Shown piece after piece: positions 14,561 to 23,193 of a stretch of 57,334 nt of DNA (positions are counted from its first letter, which is position 1; every line of letters begins with the position of its first letter). The notes below the pieces were generated by a model that did not search any database, was not told the origin of the DNA, and saw nothing but the letters and a program-made list of their open reading frames with translations. Source of the DNA: Candidatus Euphemobacter frigidus (GTDB lineage Bacteria > Auribacterota > Erginobacteria > Erginobacterales > Erginobacteraceae); assembly GCA_030765805.1 (NCBI GenBank), contig JAVCDH010000080.1, forward strand, positions 1 to 57,334, given 5' to 3'. The translations under genes were made by a program, and so were the position numbers.

Positions 14561-14612
14561 AGTTTTGCCTTCCGCCCCGATCACATCGGGGCGGAAGGCA
14601 AAACTTTTAATT
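14561..14612 (+). terminator. Strong hairpin terminator before fabH
   Basis: A 21-22 bp perfect stem (AGTTTTGCCTTCCGCCCCGA with its complement) around a tiny CAC loop, followed by TTTTAATTT. The symmetry of the A/T flanks would let it act in both directions. It isolates the catabolic locus from the fatty-acid genes. Confidence 0.8.
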
Positions 14613-14627
14613 TAAAGGGGATGAAAG

Positions 14628-15614
14628 ATGGCTGATGAAAAGATTGGAATAGCCGGGACCGGTTTTTATGTCCCGGAGAAGGTATTGACAAACGCCGACC
14701 TGGAGAAGATGGTCGACACGACGGATGAGTGGATTTTAACCCGGACCGGCATCAAAGAGCGGCGGATCATCGCCCCCGGGGAGACGGTCTCCTCCATGGC
14801 TGAGATCGCGGCGCGGCAGGCCCTGGATAGCGCTGGAGTTGCCCCGGAAGACCTTGATCTCATCATAATGGGAACCATTACTCCTGATGAACCTCTCCCG
14901 TCCGCGGCCTGTCTGCTCCAGGCCCGGCTGGGCAATACAACCGCCGCCAGTTTTGATATCTCCGCGGCCTGTTGCGGTTTTATCTATGCCCTGGAGATAG
15001 GGCAGAAACTAATGCAAGGGGGGAGATACCGGCATGCTTTGATAGTGGCCGCGGAGACTCTTTCGACCGTCACCGACTGGGAGGACCGGGATACCTGTGT
15101 TCTCTTCGGAGATGGCGCCGGAGTGGCGGTCTTGAGCAAAGGGTGCGATCAAGGCGAGATGCTGGACTTTTATCTGGGGGCCGATGGTGCGTACTCCTCT
15201 CTCCTGGAAATCGAAGCCGGCGGGTCGGCCTGTCCCATTTCCCATGAAGTTCTCGATCAGCGGAAGCAGTATATCAAGATGGAGGGGAATAAGGTCTTCA
15301 AGCTGGCGGTTGCCTCCATGGTAAGCTCCGCCCAGCACGTTCTGGAGCAGACCGGGTTGACCTCTCAGGATGTAACCTGGCTTCTTCCTCATCAGGCCAA
15401 TCTGCGGATCATGAAAGCGGTAGCCAAGAGGTTGAAGATTCCGGTGGAACAGGTCTATATAAATGTCGATCGTTACGGGAATATGTCCGGCGCGACGGTC
15501 CCGATCGGGTTGGCGGAGATGGATCACAACGGAATCCTGAAGCGAGGGGATCTGATCTTGATGGTGGCCTTCGGCGGCGGCCTGACCTGGGCGGCTTCGC
15601 TGGTAAGATGGTAA
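14628..15614 (+). CDS. fabH: 3-oxoacyl-[ACP] synthase III
   Basis: 328 residues, cytoplasmic. It condenses acetyl-CoA with malonyl-ACP to start fatty acid synthesis. The catalytic Cys115 lies in [12 protein letters not shown], the His in [10 protein letters not shown] and the Asn in [24 protein letters not shown] is also typical. The length is normal. AAGGGG precedes the ATG. It is the first of fabH-acpP-fabF on the plus strand; acpP starts 29 bp after its stop. A terminator directly upstream suggests either its own start site or read-through control. fabG is not in the window; fabD is on the opposite strand at 27382-28317. Confidence 0.96.
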   Translation: MADEKIGIAGTGFYVPEKVLTNADLEKMVDTTDEWILTRTGIKERRIIAPGETVSSMAEIAARQALDSAGVAPEDLDLIIMGTITPDEPLPSAACLLQARLGNTTAASFDISAACCGFIYALEIGQKLMQGGRYRHALIVAAETLSTVTDWEDRDTCVLFGDGAGVAVLSKGCDQGEMLDFYLGADGAYSSLLEIEAGGSACPISHEVLDQRKQYIKMEGNKVFKLAVASMVSSAQHVLEQTGLTSQDVTWLLPHQANLRIMKAVAKRLKIPVEQVYINVDRYGNMSGATVPIGLAEMDHNGILKRGDLILMVAFGGGLTWAASLVRW

Positions 15615-15643
15615 TTGTAAAAGATGAACAAGGAGGAAGTAAA

Positions 15644-15883
15644 ATGTCGGACGTAACTCAAAGAGTAAAAGATATTATTATTGAGCAGCTGGGTATCAAT
15701 CCGGACGAGGTTACCGAGGAGGCGTCATTTATCGATGACCTGGGGGCGGACTCGCTGGATACCGTGGAGCTGGTTATGGCCCTGGAAGAGGCCTTTGAGA
15801 TTGAAGTTCCCGATGAAGAGGCGGAGAAGCTGACCACGGTGGGAGCCGCCATGAAGTATATTGGAGAACACACTAAATCTTGA
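15644..15883 (+). CDS. acpP: Acyl carrier protein
   Basis: 79 residues, acidic, with the phosphopantetheine-attachment Ser37 in [10 protein letters not shown]. The longer frame from 15608 overlaps fabH; the ATG at 15644 with AAGGAGGA in front gives the standard ACP length and [18 protein letters not shown] start. It carries the growing acyl chain between FabH, FabF and FabD and lies between fabH and fabF. Confidence 0.97.
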   Translation: MSDVTQRVKDIIIEQLGINPDEVTEEASFIDDLGADSLDTVELVMALEEAFEIEVPDEEAEKLTTVGAAMKYIGEHTKS

Positions 15884-15934
15884 AAGGGACTGGAAACGAC
15901 GGCGTAATAATCGGAATATATTAAGGAGGAAAAA

Positions 15935-17176
15935 ATGACTGAACGAAGAGTTGTAGTTACCGGGATGGGAGTAATGACTCCGATTGGTAATAACCCGGAT
16001 GAATTCTGGAACGCCCTGGCCGCGGGCCGGAGCGGTATCAGTCGGATTACGGCGTTTGACCCTTCCGAGTTCGCGTCCCAGATCGCCGGGGAGATAAAAG
16101 ACTTTGACCCCGCTCAGTATCTTGACCGGAAGCAGGCCAAGAGAATGGACCGGTTCTGCCAGCTGGGCGTGGTGGCGGCCAAACAGGCGCTGGAAGATTC
16201 CGGCCTGGATCTGGAGCGGGAAGACAGTACCCGGATCGGGGTCTACGCCAGTTCCGGGATCGGCGGGCTCAGTACCATCGAGAAGCAGCTTCAGATTATG
16301 CTGGAGAAAGGCCCCTCCCGGGTATCTCCCTTGCTGGTCCCGATGATGATCATCAACCTTCTGCCGGGGCAGATCGCCATGATCTTCGGCCTGAAGGGGC
16401 CTAATCTTTCGATAGTGACTGCCTGCGCCACTTCTAATCATTCCATCGGGGAGGCCCTCTGGGCCATCCGGAATGGGATGGCGGATATCATGGTCAGCGG
16501 GGGCGCGGAAGCGTCTACTACCAGGCTTGGATTGGCCGGCTTCTGTTCGATGAAGGCGCTCTCGACCCGTAATGACGCTCCCGAGAAGGCCAGCCGTCCG
16601 TTCGACAAGGAGCGCGACGGTTTTATCATGTCGGAAGGCGCGGGGATGGTGGTACTGGAAGAACTGGAGCATGCCCGGGCGAGGGGGGCGACAATTCACG
16701 GTGAGATTATCGGATACGGTTGCTCCTCCGACGCCTATCACCTGACGGCGCCCGCTCCGGGGGGTGAGGGCGCCGCCCGATGCATGAAGATGGCCCTCGA
16801 CGACGCGCGGGTCCCCTTGGAAGATGTGGACTATATCAATGCCCATGGGACCTCGACCCCGCTCAATGATAAGTTCGAGACGATGGCGATCAAGACCGTC
16901 TTCGGCGACCGGGCTGATAAGGTCCCGGTCAGTTCCACCAAGTCGATGCACGGACACCTTCTGGGCGCGACAGGAGTAGTGGAGGCTGTAGCCTGTCTGC
17001 TGGCGATGAGGAATAATCTTATCCCGCCGACCATCAACTACGAGGTGCCGGATCCGGAATGTGATCTGGACTACGTCCCCAATCAGCCCAGGGAGGCGGA
17101 GATCAAGATCGCGCTGAACAACTCATTCGGTTTCGGGGGGCATAACGCCACCCTAATTTTGAAACGGTTTGAGTAA
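15935..17176 (+). CDS. fabF: 3-oxoacyl-[ACP] synthase II
   Basis: 413 residues with the KAS II triad Cys164 (VTACATSNHS), His304 (NAHGTSTPLND) and His339 (KSMHGHLLGATG), and the closing FGFGGHNATL. It elongates acyl-ACP with malonyl-ACP. AAGGAGG precedes the ATG, 51 bp after acpP. The MITE-like element at 17177 begins on the base after its TAA, so the 3' end of the operon mRNA is formed by the repeat. Confidence 0.97.
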   Translation: MTERRVVVTGMGVMTPIGNNPDEFWNALAAGRSGISRITAFDPSEFASQIAGEIKDFDPAQYLDRKQAKRMDRFCQLGVVAAKQALEDSGLDLEREDSTRIGVYASSGIGGLSTIEKQLQIMLEKGPSRVSPLLVPMMIINLLPGQIAMIFGLKGPNLSIVTACATSNHSIGEALWAIRNGMADIMVSGGAEASTTRLGLAGFCSMKALSTRNDAPEKASRPFDKERDGFIMSEGAGMVVLEELEHARARGATIHGEIIGYGCSSDAYHLTAPAPGGEGAARCMKMALDDARVPLEDVDYINAHGTSTPLNDKFETMAIKTVFGDRADKVPVSSTKSMHGHLLGATGVVEAVACLLAMRNNLIPPTINYEVPDPECDLDYVPNQPREAEIKIALNNSFGFGGHNATLILKRFE

Positions 17177-17393
17177 CTTAGTACACCTTTTCATAAATAC
17201 GGTGACGTATTGAGGGCGTTGAGGCGCCTGGTCTGCAAGGCGCGAGCGCGAGGAGGAAGAATACTCTAGCAGTATTTGACCGACGAGCAACGCAGCAGAC
17301 CGGGATGCCTGCCTGCCCCCGCCTGCCGGACGGGCAGGGGCAGGCAGGCATCGCCGGCTAAATGCCACCGTATTTATGAAATGGTGCACTTAG
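17177..17393. mobile_element. MITE-like element, copy 1
   Basis: Terminal inverted repeats CTTAGTACACC-TTTTCATAAATACGGTG and its partner CACCGTATTTATGAAATGG-TGCACTTAG. The core (CTGGTCTGCAAGGCGCGAG, ATACTC, TTTGACCGACGAGCAACGCA) is shared, inverted, with 56979-57149. This copy has an extra 43-bp palindrome built on GCCTGCCTGCCCC (about 17306-17350). It fills the whole gap between the convergent fabF and accA genes. No transposase is encoded. Confidence 0.8.
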
Positions 17394-17399
17394 GCCGGA

Positions 17400-18410
17400 T
17401 TATGAAGGGAACCGGGAGATAACCGTCTCCCGGAGCCGGGCCAGGAATTTGTTTGCCGTCCTCTCTTCCGGTGCCCGGGCCGTCTCCCGGAACTCCCCGA
17501 AGTTTTGCAGTCTCTTGCCGCGACTTTTCAGGAGCTGTGATATGGGTATTCTTCGGAGGACACTGAGTTCTTTCCGGAGCCGTTCCTTAATCGCGGCGGC
17601 GGTGGCGAGGAGATCGTTCTGGGCGCCCCCGGCCGGCTCGGGAATGATTCCGTCGATGACCCCGAATCGGAAAAGGTCGGGGGCGGTGAGTTTCAAGAGG
17701 TGGGCGGCGTCGCGAGCTTTCCCGGCGTCTTTGAGAAGGATCGAGGCGCATCCCTCGGGAGAGATCACCGAGTAGACGGCGTTTTCGAGTATGAATACCT
17801 GGTCCCCCACGCCGATTCCCAACGCCCCCCCGGAACCTCCCTCCCCGACAATAACACAGATGATCGGAGTTGTGAGGGTCGAGAACACCTTGAGGTTCCG
17901 GGCAATTGCCTCTCCGATTCCCCGTTCCTCGGAAGCGATTCCAGGATAGGCGCCGGGGGTGTCGATAAAGGTGATGATCGGCCGGCCGAACTTCTCAGCC
18001 TGCCGGGCGAGGCGGAGCGCTTTCCGATATCCTTCCGGATGAGCCATTCCATAGTTCCGCTTGATGTTCTCCTTGAGGTTTCGCCCTTTCTGGTGCCCGA
18101 GGAAGGTGACGGGTATTCCGTCCAGCATCCCGATTCCCCCGACGAGGGCCGGATCATCGGAGAAAGCGCGGTCCCCATGTAGTTCGAGAAAACAATCGGC
18201 GACCCGGTTGATCAGATCGAGAGTAGTGGGCCGGTCGGAGTGCCGGGCGAGCTGCACCGTTGCCCAGGTCCGGGCCAGCGGGTCTTCCCCCCCGGAGATT
18301 TTTTCCCGGAGTTTCGAAATCTCTTCACTGATATCGATCCGATCCCTGTCCGCCAGGGTCATCAGCTCCTTGAGTTTGGCCTGGAGTTCCCGCTTCTTCT
18401 TTTTAATCAT
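17400..18410 (-). CDS. accA: Acetyl-CoA carboxylase carboxyltransferase, alpha subunit
   Basis: 336 residues of the AccA family: an N-terminal coiled region, then GDRAFSDDPALVGGIG, TFLGHQKGRN, YRKALRLARQAEKFGRPIITFIDTPGAYPG and GEGGSGGALGIGVGD. It transfers CO2 from carboxybiotin to acetyl-CoA together with AccD. Its ATG overlaps the accD stop by 4 bp, and it is the last gene of accB-C-D-A. The C-terminus is slightly longer and more basic than in E. coli AccA. Confidence 0.96.
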   Translation of the reverse strand: MIKKKKRELQAKLKELMTLADRDRIDISEEISKLREKISGGEDPLARTWATVQLARHSDRPTTLDLINRVADCFLELHGDRAFSDDPALVGGIGMLDGIPVTFLGHQKGRNLKENIKRNYGMAHPEGYRKALRLARQAEKFGRPIITFIDTPGAYPGIASEERGIGEAIARNLKVFSTLTTPIICVIVGEGGSGGALGIGVGDQVFILENAVYSVISPEGCASILLKDAGKARDAAHLLKLTAPDLFRFGVIDGIIPEPAGGAQNDLLATAAAIKERLRKELSVLRRIPISQLLKSRGKRLQNFGEFRETARAPEERTANKFLARLRETVISRFPS

Positions 18411-19288
18411 CGAATCCCCCCCCGGGAGTGGGTTTCAATCAGGTAAGATAGGGTCGGTCGAAGTTCCTTCCTCTCCACGATCAGGTCGATGAACCCCTTC
18501 TTCAGGAGGAACTCCGACCGCTGGAAGCTCTCCGGGAGCTTCTGCTTGATCGTTCCCTCGATTACCCGGGGACCGGCAAAGCCGATCAGGGCGCCCGGTT
18601 CGGCGAGCGTGACATCACCCAGCATGGCGAAGGAGGCGGTCACTCCCCCCATAGTGGGATCAGTCAGGACTATAAAGAGCGGTATCCCCGCTTCTTCCAG
18701 CCGGGCGGCGGCATGGGAGGTCTTGGCCATCTGCATCAGAGAGAAGATCCCTTCCTGCATCCGGGCCCCGCCGGAGGCGGTGAAGATGATAACCGGGAGG
18801 TTCCTCCCGACGCCGGTGAGCATGATCCGCGCGATCTTTTCCCCGACGACGGAGCCCATGCTCCCCCCCATAAACTGGAATGACATTACCGCCAGAGCCG
18901 TTTTCTTCCCATTGATGGAACCGATCCCGGTTATTACGGCCTCATCAAGTCCGGTGATATTCATCATTCGCCGGATCTTATCATCATAGCCGGGAAAATC
19001 GATCGGGTTAAGACTCGCGATTCCTTTTTCCGTCTCCTGGAAGCTGCCGGGATCGATGAGGAAACGGATCCGCTCCCAGGGAGTAAGCTGAAAATGGTGG
19101 GAGCAGTCGGGGCAGACAAAGAGGTTCCTCTCCAGTTCCCCCCCCTCGATATGGCGGTGACAGAAAGGGCACTGATGGCGTTTCTTCACGATTCCCCGTT
19201 CTTTGGCCGGAAAAGGGACTTCCTTCCGCGGCGCCTTCCGTCTGCGAAAGTGGAAAGGAAGATATCGAGAAAGCCGGTTCAGCTTCAT
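18407..19288 (-). CDS. accD: Acetyl-CoA carboxylase carboxyltransferase, beta subunit
   Basis: 293 residues. The zinc ribbon has C40, C43, C59 and C62 (CPFC...CPDC), followed by the crotonase-like carboxyltransferase core (VMSFQFMGGSMGSVVGEKI, SGGARMQEGIFSLMQMAKT, DPTMGGVTASFA, FAGPRVIEGTI). It pairs with AccA. The start codon overlaps the accC stop by 4 bp (ATGA), as does the accA start with its own stop, so the subunits are coupled. Confidence 0.96.
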   Translation of the reverse strand: MKLNRLSRYLPFHFRRRKAPRKEVPFPAKERGIVKKRHQCPFCHRHIEGGELERNLFVCPDCSHHFQLTPWERIRFLIDPGSFQETEKGIASLNPIDFPGYDDKIRRMMNITGLDEAVITGIGSINGKKTALAVMSFQFMGGSMGSVVGEKIARIMLTGVGRNLPVIIFTASGGARMQEGIFSLMQMAKTSHAAARLEEAGIPLFIVLTDPTMGGVTASFAMLGDVTLAEPGALIGFAGPRVIEGTIKQKLPESFQRSEFLLKKGFIDLIVERKELRPTLSYLIETHSRGGIR

Positions 19289-20610
19289 CGCTTCTCCTCC
19301 GTGAGGATTGAGTCGAAGGTTGTGGTCCCGAAGTCGCCGTGGGCGAAGACAGTGCTGGAGATAATCGCCTTCTGGAGTTCGAGGTTGGTGGGGAGCCCGT
19401 CAAGGAGGAACTCGGAAAGAGCCCGTCGCATCCTCCGGATACCTTCCATTCGGTCCCTCCCGACGACGATGACCTTGGCGACCAGGGCGTCGTAGTATGA
19501 TAGGACTTCGAGGCCTTCATAGAGGTGGGTATCCACCCGGACCCCGAACCCTCCCGGGGGGATAAATTGCCGGACGGTGCCGGGGGCGGTGGCATTGATC
19601 CTGCACTCGAGGGCGTAGCCGTTCGGAATCTCGGCCTCTCCGGTCACCTCAAGGCGATTCTCGGTACAGGCGAGAATCTGTTGACCCACGAGGTCGATCC
19701 CGGTGAGCATCTCGGTGACTGAATGCTCCACCTGGAGGCGGGCGTTAACTTCCATGAAATAGCAGTTTCCATTCACAATGAGGAACTCGATGGTCCCCAA
19801 GCCGGCATAACCGAGTTTTCCGAAGAGGGTGAGCGCGGCGTCTTCCATCGCTCTCCGGTTCTCCTCCGTCAACCCCGGCGAAGGGGTCTCCTCGACCAGC
19901 TTCTGGTGGTTGAACTGGACCGTACAGTCCCGCTCCCCCAGCAAGCGGACGGAGCCGTCGGGGAGGGCGATGATCTGAATCTCAACATGCCGGGGATCTT
20001 CGAGATATTTCTCGAGGTAGAGAACGCCGTCGGAGAAGGCGGCCCGGGCTTCATTGGCGGCGACCACGAGGAGGTTCTCCAACTCCTCCTCCTTCCGGAC
20101 GATGCGCATCCCCTTTCCCCCGCCTCCGGCGGCCGCTTTAAGGATAACCGGGTAACCCAACCTCGCGGCCGACTCCCGTACGGCGGCGGGATCCTCAGTC
20201 TCGATCTCGGCTCCCGGGATTCCCGGGATTCCCAGGTCCCGGGCCATCTTCTTGGCTTTCACTTTGTCTCCGAGGAGATTGATCACCTCGGGAGCGGGGC
20301 CGATCCACTCCAACCCCGATGCCGTTACCAGTCGGGCGAACTCCGAATTCTCAGCCAGAAATCCCACCCCCGGGTGAACCGCGTCGCAGTCCGCATGGAC
20401 CGCCGCGGAGATTATATTACCCCCGTTGAGATAACTCTCCCGGGCGGCGGCCGGTCCGATACAGATTGCGCGATCGGCCAGCCGGACATGAAGGGCGTGG
20501 CGGTCGGCCTCGGAGTAAACCGCGACCGCCCGGATCCCGAGGTCATGACAGGCCCGGATGATCCGGACCGCGATCTCGCCCCGGTTAGCCACGAGTAAGG
20601 ATTTAATCAT
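19285..20610 (-). CDS. accC: Biotin carboxylase, acetyl-CoA carboxylase subunit
   Basis: 441 residues with the ATP-grasp fold: LLVANRGEIAVRIIRACHDLG at the start, the glycine-rich loop AAAGGGGKGMRIV, GERDCTVQFNHQKLVEE (family: GERDCSIQRR.QK) and MEVNARLQVEHSVTEM. It carboxylates biotin on AccB using ATP and bicarbonate. Length is close to E. coli AccC (449). It overlaps accB by 8 bp and accD by 4 bp. Confidence 0.96.
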   Translation of the reverse strand: MIKSLLVANRGEIAVRIIRACHDLGIRAVAVYSEADRHALHVRLADRAICIGPAAARESYLNGGNIISAAVHADCDAVHPGVGFLAENSEFARLVTASGLEWIGPAPEVINLLGDKVKAKKMARDLGIPGIPGAEIETEDPAAVRESAARLGYPVILKAAAGGGGKGMRIVRKEEELENLLVVAANEARAAFSDGVLYLEKYLEDPRHVEIQIIALPDGSVRLLGERDCTVQFNHQKLVEETPSPGLTEENRRAMEDAALTLFGKLGYAGLGTIEFLIVNGNCYFMEVNARLQVEHSVTEMLTGIDLVGQQILACTENRLEVTGEAEIPNGYALECRINATAPGTVRQFIPPGGFGVRVDTHLYEGLEVLSYYDALVAKVIVVGRDRMEGIRRMRRALSEFLLDGLPTNLELQKAIISSTVFAHGDFGTTTFDSILTEEKR

Positions 20611-21034
20611 CTATCCGAACCTCGAAGAGAGGGGTGCCGTACTCGACCAGGGAAGCGTTTTGGGCCAGGATCTTGATAATCTCACAGTCAAACTCCGCCT
20701 CGAGTTCATTCATTACCTTCATCGCCTCGATGACACAGATAGTCTCCCCTTTTTTTGTCTTCATCCCGGTCTCCACGAAAGGCGGAGCGTCCGCCGCCGC
20801 CGCCCGGTAAAAAGTCCCTACCATCGGGGCGGTGATCACTTCATTCCCTTCCTTTGTCTTCGGCGCCTCATCGGAGATGAGTGTTTCCGCCGGGGGGAGG
20901 TGGGGTGGGGCATCCCCAGGGAGAACCCCGCCCTTCTTCATCACCACCTTCGTGTCGGACTTCTCGACCACGATCTCCGAAAGGGTGCTTTTATCAAACC
21001 ATTCCAGTAGTTCATAAAGTTCGGTTTTATCCAT
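20603..21034 (-). CDS. accB: Biotin carboxyl carrier protein of acetyl-CoA carboxylase
   Basis: 143 residues: an N-terminal helical region, a Pro/Ala linker near 38-60, then the biotinyl domain with Lys106 in EAMKVMNE. It also has the AccB thumb-like insert (AAAADAPPFVETG). GGGAG precedes the ATG. It is the first gene of accBCDA; the ligase that would biotinylate it (birA) lies about 1.2 kb upstream on the same strand. Confidence 0.95.
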   Translation of the reverse strand: MDKTELYELLEWFDKSTLSEIVVEKSDTKVVMKKGGVLPGDAPPHLPPAETLISDEAPKTKEGNEVITAPMVGTFYRAAAADAPPFVETGMKTKKGETICVIEAMKVMNELEAEFDCEIIKILAQNASLVEYGTPLFEVRIDD

Positions 21035-21048
21035 CGTGATACTCCCGG

Positions 21049-21073
21049 TCGGGTGGTCGTACCTCCCACCCGA
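21049..21073 (-). promoter_or_regulatory. Leader hairpin before accB
   Basis: TCGGGTGG and CCACCCGA form an 8-bp stem around a 9-base loop, ending about 15 bp upstream of the accB ATG. It may be just a structural element of the leader. No run of T follows on the minus strand. Confidence 0.35.
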
Positions 21074-21260
21074 CGCATTGACAGTTTAACCTAAATTGAG
21101 CGATTCTCTACGGCGAACTGCACCAATCTTGCTAAAGTTAGCGGATTTCAGCAAGATTTATTTAGCTGCCTCCAAACTCGCGCTCCAATTAAGAAAGCGC
21201 ATCACGGAGATAGATGACATCGTCTTCGGTGTTGAAGTAGCGGCCTGATCGAGGTAGACC

Positions 21261-22199
21261 TTATGTGTCATTTTCTTCTTTGGACGAGGACCGGAGTAAA
21301 CCCCAGCCTCTTTTTTTCGGCTTGGCGATAGCCCCGACCGTGACATTGACCTCATTCAGATCCAGGCCGGTAAACTGTTCGATGCTCTCCAGAATAAAGA
21401 GCTGAAGGCCGTGGATTCTCCCGCTGATCCTCATTCCGAACGGCACCCGGATGATGATTTCCAGATTATACGCTCCTTCCTCCCGGGCGACGACGATCTT
21501 CATGATCTCGAGCTCGGGGTTATACTCTTTCACGCAGTGGATCACCATCTGGCTGACGGCGCTCTCCGATATCTTCACCGTACCCTTGTTACTGTACTCG
21601 GGACGGACCAGCGTCTTTTCAAAGGTGCTGTTTCCTTTCCAGAAGAAGAGACTCCGCTTCAGAAAGACCTGGACGGAATTAAGAAAAATATGGGAGAGTT
21701 CCCGCTTGACCTCGATCGCCGGAACCGGGATGATGTGTTTGCCGGAGACCTTACGCGAGCGAGAGGCGGCATCGATCTCCTCCTCCGTGGCGATGTCCTC
21801 GATCCTGATGACCCGGGAAGGCTCCGGCAGCCCCAACCGGTACGCGATTATTCTGACCATCTTTTCGGAGGTGCCGACGATGAGGATCTTTTTGAAGTCC
21901 TCTATCTTCAGGCTGTCGATGACTTCCCGGGCGTGCTCTTCGTCGTAGAAGAGGGCGGTCTTAACCGCCGTGTACTGCCGCTGCTCCTTCTTGGCCGATC
22001 TTCCCGCCAGTATTCTCTGGTCTTTAATAGCCAGGCCGTCATCGATAATAATATCGATTCCGAACCTCTGCGCGACCAATTGCGCCCGGAAGCTCTTGCC
22101 GGTCCCGCTCTTCCCGATCAGCGCGAAGACCTTGATCTCCTTGAAGAAGAGAGAGACATGATGAAAGAATGATTTTACGCTCAGAAAGTACTTATACAT
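21261..22199 (-). CDS. P-loop NTPase with C-terminal Asp23/Gls24 domain
   Basis: 312 residues. Residues 24-40 hold a Walker A motif, FALIGKSGTGKSFRAQLVA, followed by FGIDIIIDDGLAIKDQRILAG. The C-terminal ~110 residues (KISESAVSQMVIHCVKEYN... to LNEVNVTVG) resemble Asp23/Gls24, a small domain usually found alone and linked to envelope stress or lipid-metabolism genes in Gram-positives. I do not know a name for this pairing. It sits between birA and accB on the same strand. The nucleotide-binding half suggests a switch that senses something about lipid or biotin state; that is inference. The last residues overlap a short frame discussed among the findings. Confidence 0.75.
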   Translation of the reverse strand: MYKYFLSVKSFFHHVSLFFKEIKVFALIGKSGTGKSFRAQLVAQRFGIDIIIDDGLAIKDQRILAGRSAKKEQRQYTAVKTALFYDEEHAREVIDSLKIEDFKKILIVGTSEKMVRIIAYRLGLPEPSRVIRIEDIATEEEIDAASRSRKVSGKHIIPVPAIEVKRELSHIFLNSVQVFLKRSLFFWKGNSTFEKTLVRPEYSNKGTVKISESAVSQMVIHCVKEYNPELEIMKIVVAREEGAYNLEIIIRVPFGMRISGRIHGLQLFILESIEQFTGLDLNEVNVTVGAIAKPKKRGWGLLRSSSKEENDT

Positions 22200-22224
22200 T
22201 ATTAATTAACGCCTTCGGCGCTAT

Positions 22225-22289
22225 TTTGGAGTGCGCAAGCTTGCTTGCGCTTTTCGTGTAATCGCGGTAGCAAGCTACCGCACTCCAAA
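22225..22289. repeat. Paired hairpins inside TTTGGAGTGCG inverted repeat
   Basis: Outer arms TTTTGGAGTGCG and CGCACTCCAAA enclose two small stems, GCGCAAGC/GCTTGCGC and GCGGTAGC/GCTACCGC. It occupies the gap between birA and the P-loop/Asp23 gene. Palindromes of this wording recur in several PVC-group and candidate-phylum genomes as I recall them. Confidence 0.7.
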
Positions 22290-23117
22290 TTATTGTAATT
22301 CCGAAACAGACTCAGCCGGTCGTATCAGTTGAACCTCACCGGAGATAATCTCCTCAATCCCGCCGGTATCCTTCTCGATCAGAAGGCCGCCGTTCGGGGT
22401 GATATCGAGGGCGAGGGCGGAGAACTCCCGCCCGGACCGCGTAGCGGTAATCCGTCTTCCGATGGTGGCCGACCAGGAACGGTATGTTTCCAGGATCGGC
22501 TTGAAGTCGAAGCTCAGGAGCGCGGCCGAATATAATCGCTCCAGTTCGCGCAAGACCGAGATCAGGATCTCCATTCGAGATATTTTTCGCCCTGAGGAGA
22601 TGCGGAGAGATGTCGCGTGTTCGCGGATCTCTTCGGGGAAATCCTCGGTATTTACGTTTATTCCAATTCCGACGATGAGATATTTGACGAATCTCTCACC
22701 GGCGCTTAGTTCGATTAAAATTCCGCCCACCTTCTTATCGTTGATGATGATATCATTAGGCCACTTTATCCCGGCGGGAAGGCCCGTAACCCGTCTGATC
22801 GACCCGGCCACCGCCACCGCGGCCAGTGAAGTTATCAGCGGGGCCTGAGAAGGAAGGAACGGCGGCCGGAGGAGAAGAGACATCCAGATCCCCGTCCCGG
22901 GCGGTGAGATCCAGCTCCTCCCCATTCTTCCCCGTCCCGCGGTCTGTTCTTCACTGACAACCAGGGTTCCTTCCGGTCCGCCCCGGCCCGCTATTTTCTT
23001 GGCAAAATCATTCGTTGAATCAATGGTTCGAAAAAAATGCAGGGGAATACCGAAGTGGCCGGGCTGAAGAAGGGCCCGCAACTCCCCCTCGAAAAAAAGC
23101 GCGGTTACTTCCGTCAT
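22290..23117 (-). CDS. birA: Biotin--[acetyl-CoA-carboxylase] ligase
   Basis: 275 residues. The catalytic signature is TAGRGRMGRSWISPPGTGIW with STNDFAKKIA before it and GIKWPNDIIINDKKVGGILIE after it, plus an SH3-like C-terminal domain with GISI-type strands. It attaches biotin to carrier lysines. There is no N-terminal winged helix, so this is a class I ligase without repressor function. Its position between two sets of biotin enzymes (accB and the decarboxylase carrier) fits exactly. Confidence 0.95.
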   Translation of the reverse strand: MTEVTALFFEGELRALLQPGHFGIPLHFFRTIDSTNDFAKKIAGRGGPEGTLVVSEEQTAGRGRMGRSWISPPGTGIWMSLLLRPPFLPSQAPLITSLAAVAVAGSIRRVTGLPAGIKWPNDIIINDKKVGGILIELSAGERFVKYLIVGIGINVNTEDFPEEIREHATSLRISSGRKISRMEILISVLRELERLYSAALLSFDFKPILETYRSWSATIGRRITATRSGREFSALALDITPNGGLLIEKDTGGIEEIISGEVQLIRPAESVSELQ

Positions 23118-23193
23118 TATCCATTCCTGACCATTGGCATAGGAGATGAGAAGAGCGAATTAAGGATTAATGGAGAAAGAACTTGCCGGCGAT

